Source: Pseudonocardia sp. 73-21
Lineage (GTDB): Bacteria > Actinomycetota > Actinomycetes > Mycobacteriales > Pseudonocardiaceae
NCBI RefSeq assembly: GCF_001899645.1
Contig: NZ_MKVV01000083.1
Coordinates: 62,001-126,000 of the forward strand
DNA length: 64,000 nt
Reading direction: 5' to 3'
The position numbers and the translations under genes are program-made. Under the pieces are notes generated by a model. That model was not told the origin of the DNA and searched no databases. It saw nothing but the letters and a program-made list of their open reading frames with translations. Each line of letters opens with the position of its first letter. Within the stretch, counting starts at the first letter, position 1. This document shows positions 26,171 through 36,911 of this stretch, piece after piece.

Positions 26171-26176
26171 AACGTA
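26171..26176 (-). promoter_or_regulatory. -10 element, leaderless start of araC-type gene
   Basis: TACGTT (minus strand) ends 6 nt before ATG 26164, in the region shared with DUF2000. Confidence 0.5.
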
Positions 26177-26213
26177 CAAGAACCGGCCACGCGGCCGGTC
26201 GATGCTGGGTCCC

Positions 26214-26621
26214 GTGCGATTCGACACCAAGATCGCGGTGCTGCTCCGCGACGATCTCGAGACCTGGCAACGACTGAACGTCACGGCGTTCCTGTGCAGC
26301 GGCATCGCCGCGAACCCCGGGCTCCTCGGCGAGCCCTACGCCGACGCCGACGGCACGCCGTACCTGCCGATGTTCCGCCAGCCCGTGCTCGTGTTCGAGG
26401 GCGACAAGGCCACGCTGACGGCGGTGCACGAGCGTGCCGTGCGCCGCGGGCTGCCGGAGGCGGTGTTCACCGCGGAACTGTTCGGCACCGGCCACGACGA
26501 GGCCAACCGGGCCGCGGTGGCGGCCGTGCCCGGTGCCGGCCTCGATCTCGTCGGCCTGGCCGTGCACGGCCCCCGCAACGCGGTGGACAAGGTGCTCAAG
26601 GGAGCCACCCTGCACCGCTGA
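26214..26621 (+). CDS. DUF2000 family protein
   Basis: A 135-residue protein: RFDTKIAVLLRDDLETWQRL, then GLLGEPYADADGTPYLP and a C-terminal VGLAVHGPRNAVDKVLKG. DUF2000 proteins have a peptidyl-tRNA hydrolase-like fold and unknown activity, and are often paired with AraC regulators, as here. GTG 26214 gives the usual family N-terminus; ATG 26202 is an alternative. Confidence 0.78.
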   Translation: MRFDTKIAVLLRDDLETWQRLNVTAFLCSGIAANPGLLGEPYADADGTPYLPMFRQPVLVFEGDKATLTAVHERAVRRGLPEAVFTAELFGTGHDEANRAAVAAVPGAGLDLVGLAVHGPRNAVDKVLKGATLHR

Positions 26622-26627
26622 GGACCC

Positions 26628-27260
26628 CTACCGGGCCGTCACCGTCTGCACGCTGATCTGGTCGCCCGGTGGGGTGCCCGCGCAGCCGGTGCCGGGCCGC
26701 TCGACGTACAGCGACGCGGTGGCGCCCGGTGGATAGACGCGCAGGCCCAGCACCGGGGTCGGCCTGCAGACCGCGGCGTCGTAGTTCTGGACGTTGACCA
26801 GCCTGAGTTGGGCCCCGGCGGCCTTGCCCGGCGCCAGGACGACCTCGCCGCCCCGGGGGCCCGACATGGCCGCGGCCGGGCCGACCTGGTGGCCGTCGGT
26901 GCCCGCGACGTAGGAGACGCCCGGGAAGCCACGCAGCTCGCACGTGCGGGTGCCGACGTTGGTGAGGATCAACGTCTGGATGACCGACCCGGCGGCGCCG
27001 TCGGACGGGCCGAGCGACCCCCTGAGCTCCGGGGTGTCGCACCGCTGCGGGTTCGTGTCGGCCGGGCCGGGCGCGGGCGGTTCGCTGGTCGTCCCGCCGG
27101 CGGGCGTGGCGGCCGACGTGGGCACGGCGGCCGTGGTCGGCGCCCCGGCGGCGGTCGTGGCCACGGGCGCCAACGTCCCCGGGTCCGAACAGCCTGCGGC
27201 GAGCGCGCCGAGCAGTCCGGCGGCGACGACGAGCCCCCGCCCGCGATGAGTGACGATCAT
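26628..27260 (-). CDS. DUF4232 lipoprotein
   Basis: A 210-residue protein with a lipobox (LLGALAAGC, Cys at about 24), an Ala/Pro/Thr-rich linker and a DUF4232 domain from about residue 72 (LILTNVGTRTCELRGFPGVS; LRVYPPG; final ISVQTVTAR). It should be anchored to the outer face of the membrane. The domain is frequent in actinobacteria and of unknown role. ATG follows GGGGGA. Confidence 0.85.
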   Translation of the reverse strand: MIVTHRGRGLVVAAGLLGALAAGCSDPGTLAPVATTAAGAPTTAAVPTSAATPAGGTTSEPPAPGPADTNPQRCDTPELRGSLGPSDGAAGSVIQTLILTNVGTRTCELRGFPGVSYVAGTDGHQVGPAAAMSGPRGGEVVLAPGKAAGAQLRLVNVQNYDAAVCRPTPVLGLRVYPPGATASLYVERPGTGCAGTPPGDQISVQTVTAR

Positions 27261-27359
27261 TGGGATCCCCCGATCCTGGTAGTGCCTACCCCTACAACCC
27301 AGGACGTCCCGGGGCGGAACCCGTTGCGTCGGCGAACCATCCGATCGGACGACGGTCGA

Positions 27360-27365
27360 TAGGCT
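27360..27365 (+). promoter_or_regulatory. -10 element, leaderless start of padR-type gene
   Basis: TAGGCT ends 6 nt before GTG 27372. Confidence 0.5.
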
Positions 27366-27371
27366 GCGGCG

Positions 27372-28046
27372 GTGTCCGCGACGCGTCTCCTCGTGCTCGG
27401 GATGGTCCGCGGTTACGGCCGCACCCACGGCTACCGCATCGGCACCGACCTGATCTCCTGGGGTGCCGACGACTGGGCCAACGTCAAGTGGGGCTCGATC
27501 TACCACGCGCTGCGCAAGCTCACCGACGACGGACTGCTCGTCGACCACGACGAGGTGCCGGGCCGCACGGAGTACGAGCTCACCGAACGCGGCGAGGCGG
27601 AGTTCCTGCGGCTGCTGCGCGACGCGGTGCGCCGTCCGCAGACCCGTCCGGACTTCCTCGGCGGGGCACTCGCGATGCTGCCCGCCCTCCCCCGCGACGA
27701 GGCGATCCGGCTGCTGCGGGAGCGGAGGACGGCGCTGGAGGAGATCCGCGACAAGGCCCAGGGGCAGATCGACGGGCTGGTCGACCCCCGGCACTGGTCG
27801 GAGCTGTTCGGGCTCTGGCAGCAGACAGCCGCCGGCGGCGTCGCGTGGACGTCCGGGCTGATCGGACGGCTGGAGGCCGGCGCCTACGCGATGGCCGGCG
27901 AGCCGGACTCCCCCGGCCGTCCCGGCAGTTGGCACGAACTCCGCGGACAGGGCACACTCGACGGCCCGCATTCAAACTTGAACAACGGAGCTGCCTCGTG
28001 GCCGACACCTCCCGCATCGGGCCGCCGTCGTGGATCAAGGAGATGA
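27372..28046 (+). CDS. PadR family regulator
   Basis: A 224-residue PadR-type winged-helix repressor: LLVLGMVRGYGRTHGYRIG, WGSIYHALRKLTDDGLL and the wing GRTEYELTERGEAEF, followed by a helical C-terminal domain with a Vir-type length. The last 16 codons overlap the DUF385 gene in another frame, so the very C-terminus may be dispensable. It probably controls the adjacent DUF385 gene; the ligand is unknown. Confidence 0.85.
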   Translation: MSATRLLVLGMVRGYGRTHGYRIGTDLISWGADDWANVKWGSIYHALRKLTDDGLLVDHDEVPGRTEYELTERGEAEFLRLLRDAVRRPQTRPDFLGGALAMLPALPRDEAIRLLRERRTALEEIRDKAQGQIDGLVDPRHWSELFGLWQQTAAGGVAWTSGLIGRLEAGAYAMAGEPDSPGRPGSWHELRGQGTLDGPHSNLNNGAASWPTPPASGRRRGSRR

Positions 28047-28450
28047 ACGAGGGGCTGATGGAGCAGGAGCGCCAGGGCGCCCTGGGCTTTCCGCTGTCCG
28101 TGCTCACCGTGCCCGGGCGGCGCAGCGGGCAGCCTCGCTCCACCCCGCTCACGGTGCTGGAGAAGGACGGGCAGCGCTACGTGGTGGGCGGGTTCCCCGC
28201 CGCCGACTGGATCCGCAACGTCCGGGCCGCCGGGGGCGGCACGCTGACCGTGGGCGGCGTCGAGGAGCGGGTGCGGCTCGTCGAGCTCGACCTCGACGAG
28301 GCCCGGCCGATCATGCGGGAGTGGCCCGCCGTCACCCCGCAGGGCGTGGAGATGATGCGCGACGCCGGCGTCGTCACCGACACCACTCCGGACGCGCTGG
28401 AGCAGGCGGCCGGGATCTGTCCGGTGTTCCGCGTGGAACGCGCCGTATGA
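27998..28450 (+). CDS. DUF385/nitroreductase (F420-type fold) protein
   Basis: A 150-residue protein of the Ddn-like split beta-barrel family: SVLTVPGRRSGQPRSTPLTV, VVGGFPAADWIRNVRA and a C-terminal CPVFRVE. Relatives bind F420 and reduce quinones, nitro compounds or drugs. The organism encodes an F420-dependent enzyme in this window (Fgd1), which makes F420 use plausible. GTG 27998 has CGGAG 8 nt upstream and lies inside the PadR gene. Confidence 0.82.
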   Translation: MADTSRIGPPSWIKEMNEGLMEQERQGALGFPLSVLTVPGRRSGQPRSTPLTVLEKDGQRYVVGGFPAADWIRNVRAAGGGTLTVGGVEERVRLVELDLDEARPIMREWPAVTPQGVEMMRDAGVVTDTTPDALEQAAGICPVFRVERAV

Positions 28451-28690
28451 CCACCGGGGGATCCCCCACGCCGTCCGGGTGATCGACCTCGGCCCCGACG
28501 CGGGCGGGTGGGCGTCGACCGGCCGCCAGCCGAACTGCTGCGCGCCGGGGTCCTGCACCGGGGAACACCTGGCCCGCCACGTCGGTGCAGCCCGCACGGA
28601 GAGCGCGACTCGTTCGCACGCAGACCCCGACCCGCGGGTTGTGGGCTGTGCCGCTGGTCGCACCCCGCCTGATGGTGCTCGCGGCCCGGC

Positions 28691-28696
28691 TAGGGT
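28691..28696 (+). promoter_or_regulatory. -10 element, leaderless start of TSUP gene
   Basis: TAGGGT ends 8 nt before ATG 28705. The 254 bp before ATG 28705 contain no convincing gene. Confidence 0.45.
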
Positions 28697-28704
28697 CGGG
28701 TGCG

Positions 28705-29460
28705 ATGGACGTCGGGCTGTTCCTCCTGCTGGTGCTGGCCGGTGTCGGGGCCGGCCTGTCGGGGTCGATCGCGGGGCTCGCGTCGCTGTTCTCCTACCCG
28801 GCCCTGCTGGCCGCCGGGCTGCCGCCGGTCACCGCGAACGTCACCAACACCGTGGCGCTGACGTTCAGCTCGCTCGGGTCCGTCGTCGGGTCGCGGCCGG
28901 AGCTGACCGGCCAGGGGGCCACGGTGAAGCGGTTCGCGCTGCTGACCGCCACGGGCGGCGCGCTGGGAGCCACGTTGGTGCTGCTCACCCCGCCCGGCGC
29001 ATTCGAGCGGATCGTGCCGTTCCTCGTCGGCGGGGCGTCGACCGCGCTGCTGTTCCAGCCCTGGTTCCGGCCCGTCCCGGAGCCCGGGACGGGGGTACCG
29101 CGCACCAGTGCGGCGGTGGTCGCCGGGGTGTTCGCGGTGGCCGTCTACGGCGGCTACTTCGGCGCGGCGGCGGGCGTGCTCATGCTGGCGCTGATCCTGG
29201 TGAGCCTGCCGGTGTCGCTCCTGCAGGGCAACGCGCTGAAGAACGTGCTGCTCGGGCTGGCCAACGGCATCGCGGCGATCGGGTTCGCGTTCTTCGGCGG
29301 CGTCGACTGGCTCGCCGCGCTGCCGCTGGCCATCGGCCTGCTGGCCGGGGCCCGCGTCGGGCCGGCGGTGTCGCGCCGCATCCCGACCACCATCCTGCGG
29401 GTCGGCATCGCGCTGGCCGGACTGGGCCTGGCCGTCACGCTGGCCGTCGGGGCCTACTGA
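28705..29460 (+). CDS. TSUP family transporter (TauE/SafE)
   Basis: A 251-residue membrane protein with about 8 helices and the TSUP repeat signatures (GLSGSIAGLASLFSYPALL; TANVTNTVALTFSS; YFGAAAGVLMLALIL; GNALKNVLLGLANG). Family members export sulfite, sulfoacetate or other sulfur-containing anions, but many substrates are unknown. No sulfur genes are adjacent. Confidence 0.86.
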   Translation: MDVGLFLLLVLAGVGAGLSGSIAGLASLFSYPALLAAGLPPVTANVTNTVALTFSSLGSVVGSRPELTGQGATVKRFALLTATGGALGATLVLLTPPGAFERIVPFLVGGASTALLFQPWFRPVPEPGTGVPRTSAAVVAGVFAVAVYGGYFGAAAGVLMLALILVSLPVSLLQGNALKNVLLGLANGIAAIGFAFFGGVDWLAALPLAIGLLAGARVGPAVSRRIPTTILRVGIALAGLGLAVTLAVGAY

Positions 29461-29655
29461 GCACCGCCCTCCGGACGAGCCCGACGGGCGCCGCCACCGG
29501 ACCTCCAGCGGGCGCAGACGGCCCGTCCGGCGCACGAGCGTGCCGAGGCCGACCACCACCAGCACGGGCACCACCCCGGGTAAGCGTCAGCGGGTCGCCG
29601 CCGCTGCCCCACCGCCGTTTGCCGGCCGGGCGGGCCGGGTCGGCTCCCCGTCCGG

Positions 29656-30333
29656 TCAGAGCGGTCCGGGCTGGAACGTCGCCACCGAGTGCTCCACCCA
29701 GGGGTCGGCGGTGGTCCGCTCCGCCGTCGGGTAGCTCCAGCTCAGCAGGTACTCGGTGTGCGGCCCGACGACACCACGGACGTACTCGACGAGTGTCCCG
29801 CCATGCAGAAATCCCGACACGGTGTAGGAGTTCGCCGACGCGTCGACGGTCGTGGTGGTCACCTCGCCCCGCCTGCGCAGGTCCGCGGTGTGGTCGGCCG
29901 CCTCGGTGGCCGGCGTGGCCCCGGCCGGGGTCGCCGACGCCGAGGCGGTCACCTCGGTCCGGCCGTCCGCACTGCGGTAGGTCAGTCCCTCTCCACCGGT
30001 CGGGGAGGGACCGGCGACCAGGCTCGCAGGGACCTGCACGCTGAAGCCGAACTTCTCGTTGCGGTAGGTCGTCCACTCCGAGCTCGTCGCGTCCGCGCCG
30101 GATCCTCTGGCGGTCGCAGAGCCGACCGGAGCGGAGGACGGCGCGGGTCGAGCAGGGGTTGCACCGGCTGCCGGCACGACGCTCGCGCTGCTGGGCGGCG
30201 TCCCGTCGGGAGCGGCCTGCGTGGTGCAGCCGCTGAGCACTGTCATCGCGACGACGCCGGCGACCGCGACCCTCGTCGTGCCCCGCGACCCCACGGAGCC
30301 CCTACCGAGATCCTGTTTCCCGAACGACGTCAC
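29656..30333 (-). CDS. putative lipoprotein
   Basis: A 225-residue protein with a signal sequence and lipobox (AMTVLSGC), a low-complexity Ala/Pro/Ser linker and a C-terminal domain beginning WTTYRNEKFGFSVQVPASL, typical of PsbP-like lipoproteins of unknown role. GTG 30333 follows GGGAGGG. It is convergent with the TSUP gene; the 195 bp between them hold no recognisable gene. Confidence 0.8.
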   Translation of the reverse strand: MTSFGKQDLGRGSVGSRGTTRVAVAGVVAMTVLSGCTTQAAPDGTPPSSASVVPAAGATPARPAPSSAPVGSATARGSGADATSSEWTTYRNEKFGFSVQVPASLVAGPSPTGGEGLTYRSADGRTEVTASASATPAGATPATEAADHTADLRRRGEVTTTTVDASANSYTVSGFLHGGTLVEYVRGVVGPHTEYLLSWSYPTAERTTADPWVEHSVATFQPGPL

Positions 30334-30513
30334 ACAGCCCTCCCGACCGGATGGCCCCCGGGGAGGGCCGGAGCCTCCCCTGCACCTTAGGTCGATCTTC
30401 CCGTGGCGGCCGGGTGGCCGGACCGGATGCCGGGCCGACCCGACACCGACCCGGTGAACGCAGGTCGACCGGGACACTGCACGGCATGAGCGGACCTCAC
30501 CGCGGGCGGGCCG

Positions 30514-32295
30514 TCATCGGAGGGGCGTGACCGCCGTGACCGGTCCGGCGAGCGACGCGCCGTTGCGCTGCAACCACTCCGACAGCGCGCGCTGCACGGC
30601 GGGCAGCGGCGGCCGACGGGAGGGGTCGTTGTCCATGGCGGCCTGGAGCAGCGCCAGGTGGGCCGTGCGTCGCGGGAGGTGCGACAGGGGCGCGCCCGAG
30701 GCCGCCGCGCGCAGACCCGACACCGCGTCGGGGTGGCCGCCGCGCGGGGGCTGCCCGGTGAGCGCGAACGACACCGTGGCGGCCAGCTGCCAGGCGTCCG
30801 AGGCGGGGGTGGCGCGCTCGCCGCACGCCGCCTCGGGCGAGAGGAAGTCGGGCGTGCCCAGCACGAAGCCGGTCTGCGTCATCGTGGCGTCGCCGGACTT
30901 GCGCGCGATGCCGAAGTCGATGAGGTGCGCGAACCCGCCGTGGTCGACGACGACGTTGCCCGGCTTGACGTCCCGGTGCATGACGCCCTGCTGGTGGGCG
31001 GCGTGCAGCGCGCCTGCGAGGCTCAGCCACACCCGCGCCGCGGCCACGTCGTCGAGCGTGCCGCGGGAGCGCACGAGATCACCGAGCGACATGCCCTCGA
31101 CGTAGCCCATGACGATCACCATGCCGTCGAGCTCCGAGAGGCCGGCGTCGCTGCGGGCGGGTACGAGATCGTGGATGCGGACGCAGTGCGGGTGCCGCAC
31201 GGCGGCCAGCGCGCCGGCCTCGCGGCGGATGCGCTGCTCGGTCTCGGCGTCGGGCGCGTGGGCCGCCTTGAGCGCCACCACGTGGCCGAGCCGGGCGTCC
31301 TGGGCGAGCCAGACGCGCCCGAAGCCACCGGACCCCAGCCGGCGGATCAGCTGGAACCGCGGTCCGGCCGCGGTGGCGCCGGTGCGGGGTGCGCCGGGGA
31401 ACGGGGGCGCGGCGATCAGGGTGGGCGGGTTGGATCGCGATGCCGCCGCACGGACCGGCGGCCGGACCGGCGGGGCCGACCGGGGCACCACGGGCGGCTC
31501 GGGCGCACGGGCGGCGAACCGCTCGGCGAGAGCGGACCTCGTCGGGGCAGCCTTCGCAGCGGCCGCCTTCGTGGGAGCCGGCCGCACCGGCGGCGGGACC
31601 GTCGAGCGGCGGACGGCCTCCCGCGACGGCGTGCCCACCACCAGCAGCACGAAGATTCCCACGAACGACCCGAGCACGGCCCCCAGCCACAGGTGCCCGG
31701 CCGAACCCGCCGGCACCCCGACGGTGAGGAACGCCACCGCCGCCGTCGGGATCCAGAAGAACTTCGACGGCCACGCGGGGCCCCGCCGCAGCGCGAGCCG
31801 TGCCTGGATCATGACGAACACGGTGACGAGGACCGGCGCGATCACCAGCAGGAACATCGCCAGGCCGAACCGGACGGGATCGGACCCGCCGAACGCGTCC
31901 GCGACGCTGCCGATGCCCAGGTACTCGGCCTGGCTGCCCAGCACGTAGCAGGCGTCGCCGCCCAGCTCGCGCAGCGCAGGCCGGCCGAGCCCGGAGAAAC
32001 CGCCGCTGGCGGCGGCGGTGAAGATCCGCCCGGTGGCCGTGAACACGAGCAGCGGCAGCAGGCCCGCGGTGACGAGCCCGGCCGCGGCCAGCACGAACGA
32101 CTCCGCGGCGCCGTAGCGGGACCCGATGCGCTTGCGCAGCAGCGCCACCACCAGCGCGCCGACGGTGGGCAGCAGCCCGACCCCGACACCCAGCGCGGAG
32201 ACGGCCCACGGCCAGCTGCCGGGGCAGAACTGTGGCGCGACGGCCCGGTGCAGGGTGACCAGCAACCCCGCGAGCAGCGCGGCGACCCCCTCCAC
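30514..32295 (-). CDS. Ser/Thr protein kinase with N-terminal membrane region
   Basis: A 593-residue protein. Residues 1 to about 235 hold five or six hydrophobic helices, then a Pro/Ala-rich linker (to about 315) and a C-terminal kinase domain with RRLGSGGFGRVWLAQD, VVALKAAHA (Lys), MHRDVKPGNVV and LIDFGIARK followed by LGTPDFLSPE. All catalytic residues are present. Most actinobacterial receptor kinases have the reverse order (kinase first, one helix, outer sensor), so this topology is unusual. The substrate is unknown. The start is GTG with GGGAGGGGG upstream. Confidence 0.9.
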   Translation of the reverse strand: MEGVAALLAGLLVTLHRAVAPQFCPGSWPWAVSALGVGVGLLPTVGALVVALLRKRIGSRYGAAESFVLAAAGLVTAGLLPLLVFTATGRIFTAAASGGFSGLGRPALRELGGDACYVLGSQAEYLGIGSVADAFGGSDPVRFGLAMFLLVIAPVLVTVFVMIQARLALRRGPAWPSKFFWIPTAAVAFLTVGVPAGSAGHLWLGAVLGSFVGIFVLLVVGTPSREAVRRSTVPPPVRPAPTKAAAAKAAPTRSALAERFAARAPEPPVVPRSAPPVRPPVRAAASRSNPPTLIAAPPFPGAPRTGATAAGPRFQLIRRLGSGGFGRVWLAQDARLGHVVALKAAHAPDAETEQRIRREAGALAAVRHPHCVRIHDLVPARSDAGLSELDGMVIVMGYVEGMSLGDLVRSRGTLDDVAAARVWLSLAGALHAAHQQGVMHRDVKPGNVVVDHGGFAHLIDFGIARKSGDATMTQTGFVLGTPDFLSPEAACGERATPASDAWQLAATVSFALTGQPPRGGHPDAVSGLRAAASGAPLSHLPRRTAHLALLQAAMDNDPSRRPPLPAVQRALSEWLQRNGASLAGPVTAVTPLR

Positions 32296-32373
32296 GCCGT
32301 CGTCCCCCTCCCGGGCCCCGAACCGCTCGGTGGCACCGCCACCACTATGGCATCGGATCGGGTGGGCGTGCCG

Positions 32374-33546
32374 TCAGCCCACGCCCACGACGGCGTCGGA
32401 CGCCGCCCGCAGCGACGCGAGATCGCCGAACCCGGCCAGGGCCAGGGTGATGTCCAGCTCGGCCAGCACGCTGCGCAGCACGTGCCGAACCCCGTCCTGA
32501 CCGCCCAGGGCGAGGCCGTAGGCGTACGGGCGGCCCAGCAGCACCGCGTCGGCGCCCAGGGCCACGGCCACAGCGGCGTCGGCGCCGGTGCGGACACCGG
32601 AGTCGAACAGCACGGGCACCCGCCCCTCGACGGCGGCGAGGATCCCCGGCAGCGTGGCGAGCGACCCGACGGCCCGGTCGACCTGCCGGCCGCCGTGGTT
32701 GGACACGACGATGCCGTCCATGCCGACGTCGAGGGCGCGCAGCGCGTCGTCGACGTGCTGGATGCCCTTGAGCACGATCGGCCCGTCCCAGTGCTCGCGG
32801 ATGAGGTCGAGCCGGTCCCAGCGCAACGCGGTGCCGGTGAACATCGGCACCCAGCGCCCGACCGCGGCCATCAGGTCGTCCTCGGGGCTCTTCGCGAGCC
32901 CGGCCCGGAACGCGGGGTCGGAGAACGGGGTGGCCGTGCCCACGCCGCGCAGGAACGGCAGGTAGGCCCCGTCGAGGTCCATGGGACGCCAGCCGAGCGT
33001 CCAGGTGTCGAGGGTGACGACGAGCGTGGTGAAGCCGGCGGCGCGGGCCCGGTTCAGGATGCTGACCGTGACGTCGTCCTCGGTGGGCCAGTACAGCTGG
33101 TACCAGCGGGAACCGGCGCCGGACGCGTCGGCGACCTCCTCGATGCTGTGCGACGACGCGGTGGACAGGATCATCGGCACGTCGAGCTCGGCGGCCGCGC
33201 GGGCCACGGCGAGCTCGCCGTCGGCGTGCATGATCGAGAGCACACCGATCGGGGCGAGCAGCAGGGGCGCGGGCATCGTGGTGCCGAGGATCGTGGTGGA
33301 CCAGTCGCGTGTGGTGGTGTCGCGCAGCATGCGCGGGACGAGCCCGTGGCGGTCGAACGCCTCGCGGTTGGCCCGCATCGTGGCCCCCGACCCCGCTCCC
33401 CCGGCCACGTAGCCGTAGGGCCCGTCCTCGAGCACCGCGCGTGCGGCGAGCTCGAGCCGGGCCGGATCGGTCGGGTAGGCGGGCCGCTCCCCTCCGAGCC
33501 CACGCAGGTAGATCTCGGCGGCGTAGCTGGAGAAGGACGCACTCAT
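32374..33546 (-). CDS. FMN-dependent alpha-hydroxy acid oxidase (lactate 2-monooxygenase type)
   Basis: A 390-residue flavoenzyme of the glycolate oxidase/lactate monooxygenase family: MLRDTTTRDWSTTILG, APIGVLSIMHADGE, STASSHSIEEVA, VLKGIQHVDDA and the catalytic SNHGGRQVDRAVG, then DSGVRTGADAAVAVALGAD. The extra loop and sequence style fit lactate 2-monooxygenase rather than respiratory LldD. ATG follows GGGAG. A copy of the dispersed palindrome sits just upstream and could supply its -10 (TAGGTT). Confidence 0.88.
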   Translation of the reverse strand: MSASFSSYAAEIYLRGLGGERPAYPTDPARLELAARAVLEDGPYGYVAGGAGSGATMRANREAFDRHGLVPRMLRDTTTRDWSTTILGTTMPAPLLLAPIGVLSIMHADGELAVARAAAELDVPMILSTASSHSIEEVADASGAGSRWYQLYWPTEDDVTVSILNRARAAGFTTLVVTLDTWTLGWRPMDLDGAYLPFLRGVGTATPFSDPAFRAGLAKSPEDDLMAAVGRWVPMFTGTALRWDRLDLIREHWDGPIVLKGIQHVDDALRALDVGMDGIVVSNHGGRQVDRAVGSLATLPGILAAVEGRVPVLFDSGVRTGADAAVAVALGADAVLLGRPYAYGLALGGQDGVRHVLRSVLAELDITLALAGFGDLASLRAASDAVVGVG

Positions 33547-33559
33547 GGGTGGAACTCCC

Positions 33560-33615
33560 ATCCGACGAACGGCACTCTCGTCGGAACCTATGCGACGAGA
33601 GTGCCGTTCGTCCCA
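33560..33615. repeat. 56-bp palindromic dispersed repeat, copy B
   Basis: Perfect 20-bp arms (33564-33583 and 33593-33612) with a 9-bp centre. It is the same element as 9004-9059 in the opposite orientation. It lies between the divergent oxidase and AraC genes. Confidence 0.8.
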
Positions 33616-33628
33616 GGGGGCTGGCACG

Positions 33629-34066
33629 ATGTCTCGGGTGACCGATCTTCGCTCCCTCGCGCTGCTGCGTCGGGTCAAGGACCGGATCGACCGCGAGTAC
33701 GCCCAGCCGCTCGACGTCGAGGCGCTCGCCCGGGGCGTGCACATGTCCGCGGGGCATCTCAGCCGGGAGTTCCGGCTCGCGTACGGCGAGTCGCCCTACT
33801 CCTACCTGATGACGCGCCGCATCGAGCGCGCGATGGCGCTGCTGCGCCGGGGTGACCTCAGCGTCACCGAGGTCTGCTTCGCCGTCGGCTCCTCGTCGCT
33901 GGGCACGTTCAGCACGCGCTTCACCGAACTCGTCGGCGTGTCCCCGAGTGCCTACCGGCGCGACGCCGCGGACGCGACGGTGGGCATGCCCTCGTGCGTG
34001 GCGAAGCAGGTGACCCGACCGGTCAGGAATCGAGAAGCGCCGGCCGGCGCGTCGCACCTAGCCTGA
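33629..34066 (+). CDS. HTH-only AraC family regulator
   Basis: A 145-residue protein with little beyond the double HTH: RRVKDRIDREYAQPLDVEALARG, then SVTEVCFAVGSSSLGTFSTRF and ELVGVSPSAYRR. No ligand domain precedes it. It starts 82 bp downstream of the oxidase start on the other strand, and its stop lies 5 nt before the ATG of the UvrA-like gene. A matching 18-bp box in front of the UvrA-like and VOC genes is the natural candidate binding site. ATG follows GGGGG. Confidence 0.87.
   Translation: MSRVTDLRSLALLRRVKDRIDREYAQPLDVEALARGVHMSAGHLSREFRLAYGESPYSYLMTRRIERAMALLRRGDLSVTEVCFAVGSSSLGTFSTRFTELVGVSPSAYRRDAADATVGMPSCVAKQVTRPVRNREAPAGASHLA
34021..34038 (+). promoter_or_regulatory. shared regulatory box, copy 1 (UvrA-like gene)
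   Basis: GGTCAGGAATCGAGAAGC begins exactly 51 nt before ATG 34072. The same sequence with two changes begins 51 nt before the VOC gene. It would cover the -35 region, the place for an AraC-type activator. It lies inside the end of the AraC gene. Confidence 0.65.
34059..34064 (+). promoter_or_regulatory. -10 element, leaderless start of UvrA-like gene
   Basis: TAGCCT is followed by GACCAGC (7 nt) and ATG 34072. The VOC gene has the same GACCAGC-ATGGAC end. Confidence 0.65.
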
Positions 34067-34071
34067 CCAGC

Positions 34072-36447
<2,376 letters not shown>

Positions 36448-36449
36448 TC

Positions 36450-36467
36450 GGTCAGGATCCGAGAAGC
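36450..36467 (+). promoter_or_regulatory. shared regulatory box, copy 2 (VOC gene)
   Basis: GGTCAGGATCCGAGAAGC, 16 of 18 identical to the box at 34021, again 51 nt before the start codon. Confidence 0.65.
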
Positions 36468-36487
36468 CCGGAACCCCCCGCCATCGC

Positions 36488-36493
36488 TACCGT
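36488..36493 (+). promoter_or_regulatory. -10 element, leaderless start of VOC gene
   Basis: TACCGT, then GACCAGC (7 nt), then ATG 36501. Confidence 0.6.
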
Positions 36494-36500
36494 GACCAGC

Positions 36501-36911
36501 ATGGACATCACGATTCACTCCACCTTCCTCCCGCACGACGACCCGGACGCGGCGCTGGCCTTCTACCGCGACAAGCTGGGCTTCGAGGTCCGCCAGGACG
36601 TCGGCTACAACGGCCTCCGCTGGATCACCGTCGGCCCACCCGGACAGCCCGACACGTCGGTCGTGCTGAACCCGCCGCAGGCCAACCCCGGCCTCACCGA
36701 CGACGAGCGCCGCGTCATCGCCGAGATGATGGCCAAGGGCACCTTCGGTGCGATCCTGCTGGCCACCAAGGACCTCGACGGCACGTTCGAGCGGCTGCAG
36801 GCCGGCGACGTCGAGGTCGTGCAGGAGCCCACCGAGCAGCCCTACGGCGTGCGCGACTGCGCCTTCCGCGACCCGGCGGGCAACATGGTCCGGATCCAGG
36901 AGCTGCGCTGA
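36501..36911 (+). CDS. VOC family protein (glyoxalase/drug-binding fold)
   Basis: A 136-residue VOC protein: DDPDAALAFYRDKLGFEVR in the first half and QPYGVRDCAFRDPAGNMVRI at the end. It resembles small VOC proteins that bind or modify antibiotics and other toxic compounds. It shares its upstream box and leaderless -10 with the UvrA-like gene, so the two are likely induced together, possibly by the AraC gene before them. The ligand is unknown. The 189 bp after it contain no recognisable gene. Confidence 0.85.
   Translation: MDITIHSTFLPHDDPDAALAFYRDKLGFEVRQDVGYNGLRWITVGPPGQPDTSVVLNPPQANPGLTDDERRVIAEMMAKGTFGAILLATKDLDGTFERLQAGDVEVVQEPTEQPYGVRDCAFRDPAGNMVRIQELR

Noticed and set aside
28451-28704. 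Possible Cys-containing leader before the TSUP gene (NCCAPGSC in frame)
   Set aside because: The frame has no nearby stop and no start with a suitable promoter, unlike the 8091 ORF.
28690-29574. Long minus-strand ORF over the TSUP gene
   Set aside because: Its composition is that of a shadow frame; the TSUP protein on the plus strand is clear. Only its first 39 residues lie outside it and they match nothing I know.
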